From positions 1 to 5,270 of the forward strand of contig CAKUMG010000508.1 in assembly GCA_934667465.1 (NCBI GenBank): a stretch of DNA of 5,270 nucleotides, written 5' to 3'. Both the position numbers and the translations under genes were made by a program. The notes under the pieces were generated by a model. That model did no database searches, had not been told where the DNA came from, and saw only the letters and a list, made by a program, of their open reading frames with translations. The stretch comes from an uncultured Actinoplanes sp. GTDB lineage: Bacteria; Actinomycetota; Actinomycetes; Mycobacteriales; Micromonosporaceae. Position 1 is the first letter of the stretch. Each line of letters opens with the position of its first letter. Of this stretch, positions 4,893 to 5,270 are shown piece by piece.

Positions 4893-5270
4893 TCAGCCGA
4901 TGTGCTTGCGGAACGCCTCGGCGAAGGCCGCCGGATCCTCGGCGAAGCCGACGTGGCCGCCGGGGAAGATCGCCGGCGCGGAGCCGAGCGCGGACGCGAG
5001 CGCCCGCGACGTGCGGTCGCAGAGCTCGCCGGCGGAGTCCTCGCCGATGCCGACCAGCACCCGCACCGGGCCGCGGCGCAGCCGGTCGTGGTCCGGGACG
5101 AAGCCGACCGTGGCCCGGTACATCCGGCGGTACTGGTAGGCCTCGTCGGCGAGTTCCTGCGGGCTCGGGTCGCCGCCGGCCATCATCTCGAAGACCTCCT
5201 CGGGCAGGTCGAGGCCGGCGATCTCGCAGAACCGGCGGAACGTCTCCCGGCGGTCGCCGGTCTCGAAGAC
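4893..5270 (-). CDS. Alpha/beta hydrolase, C-terminal part (runs off right edge)
   Basis: The frame is open from the right edge to a TGA at 4895-4893, giving the last 125 residues; an internal ATG at 5186 is not the likely start because the frame and its codon bias continue upstream. Visible are helical cap-like residues (1-60), then strand PVRVLVGIGEDS (68-79), which leads to the usual position of the catalytic acid. PGGHVGF (103-109) follows, with H106 as the probable catalytic His, and a C-terminal helix DPAAFAEAFR ends the protein. This is the standard end of a serine alpha/beta hydrolase; the nucleophile elbow lies outside the window. Substrate cannot be deduced. It converges with the thiolase operon and shares the hairpin terminator, so it is probably functionally separate from it. 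Confidence 0.85.
   Translation of the reverse strand, partial: VFETGDRRETFRRFCEIAGLDLPEEVFEMMAGGDPSPQELADEAYQYRRMYRATVGFVPDHDRLRRGPVRVLVGIGEDSAGELCDRTSRALASALGSAPAIFPGGHVGFAEDPAAFAEAFRKHIG

Noticed and set aside
1..5270. CRISPR array, tRNA, phage defence island or biosynthetic cluster
   Set aside because: No evenly spaced identical repeats, cloverleaf, nuclease or helicase genes, or synthase modules are visible. All genes fit conserved core functions.

Overview
The window is very GC-rich, and almost every third codon position in the real genes is G or C. It uses GTG as well as ATG starts. This gene set (hendecad coiled-coil polar-growth proteins beside methylmalonyl-CoA epimerase and an FadA4-type thiolase) is typical of filamentous or related Actinomycetota. 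A Micromonosporaceae-like or Streptomyces-like organism is my best guess, but the sequence alone does not fix the genus.

Layout from left to right. (1) On the minus strand, the 5' part of a coiled-coil, DivIVA-motif protein runs off the left edge (1-857). (2) A 270-base gap follows, with a clear minus-strand terminator and a short inverted repeat. (3) A complete 444-residue paralogue of the same FilP-like family is on the minus strand (1128-2462). (4) Next is a 287-base non-coding stretch crowded with short palindromes. (5) Methylmalonyl-CoA epimerase is on the minus strand (2750-3196). (6) A 203-base divergent intergenic region separates it from the plus-strand genes. (7) An acetyl-CoA acetyltransferase (3400-4584, plus) overlaps by four bases with (8) a 90-codon reading frame. 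Its first 57 residues look like the start of the MeaB GTPase, but it leaves that family inside the Walker A loop (4581-4853, plus). (9) A strong hairpin lies between convergent genes. (10) The C-terminal part of an alpha/beta hydrolase on the minus strand runs off the right edge (4893-5270).

Two themes meet here. The epimerase, thiolase and MeaB-like frame belong to short-chain acyl-CoA and propionate metabolism. Epimerase converts (S)- to (R)-methylmalonyl-CoA, MeaB protects the mutase that consumes it, and the thiolase works on acetoacetyl-CoA or a related beta-ketoacyl-CoA. The two coiled-coil genes correspond in position to the scy-filP pair of Streptomyces, which organises tip growth. 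From memory, Streptomyces coelicolor has the order filP, scy, mce, thiolase at this locus, so the neighbourhood is an old conserved one and not an accessory island.

I saw no mobile element, CRISPR array, tRNA or rRNA, and no convincing undescribed multi-gene system. The points most worth a second look are the MeaB frame broken inside its P-loop, the tandem FilP-like pair where a long Scy would be expected, the uninterrupted 11-residue repeats, and a Gln where the epimerase family normally has a metal-binding His.
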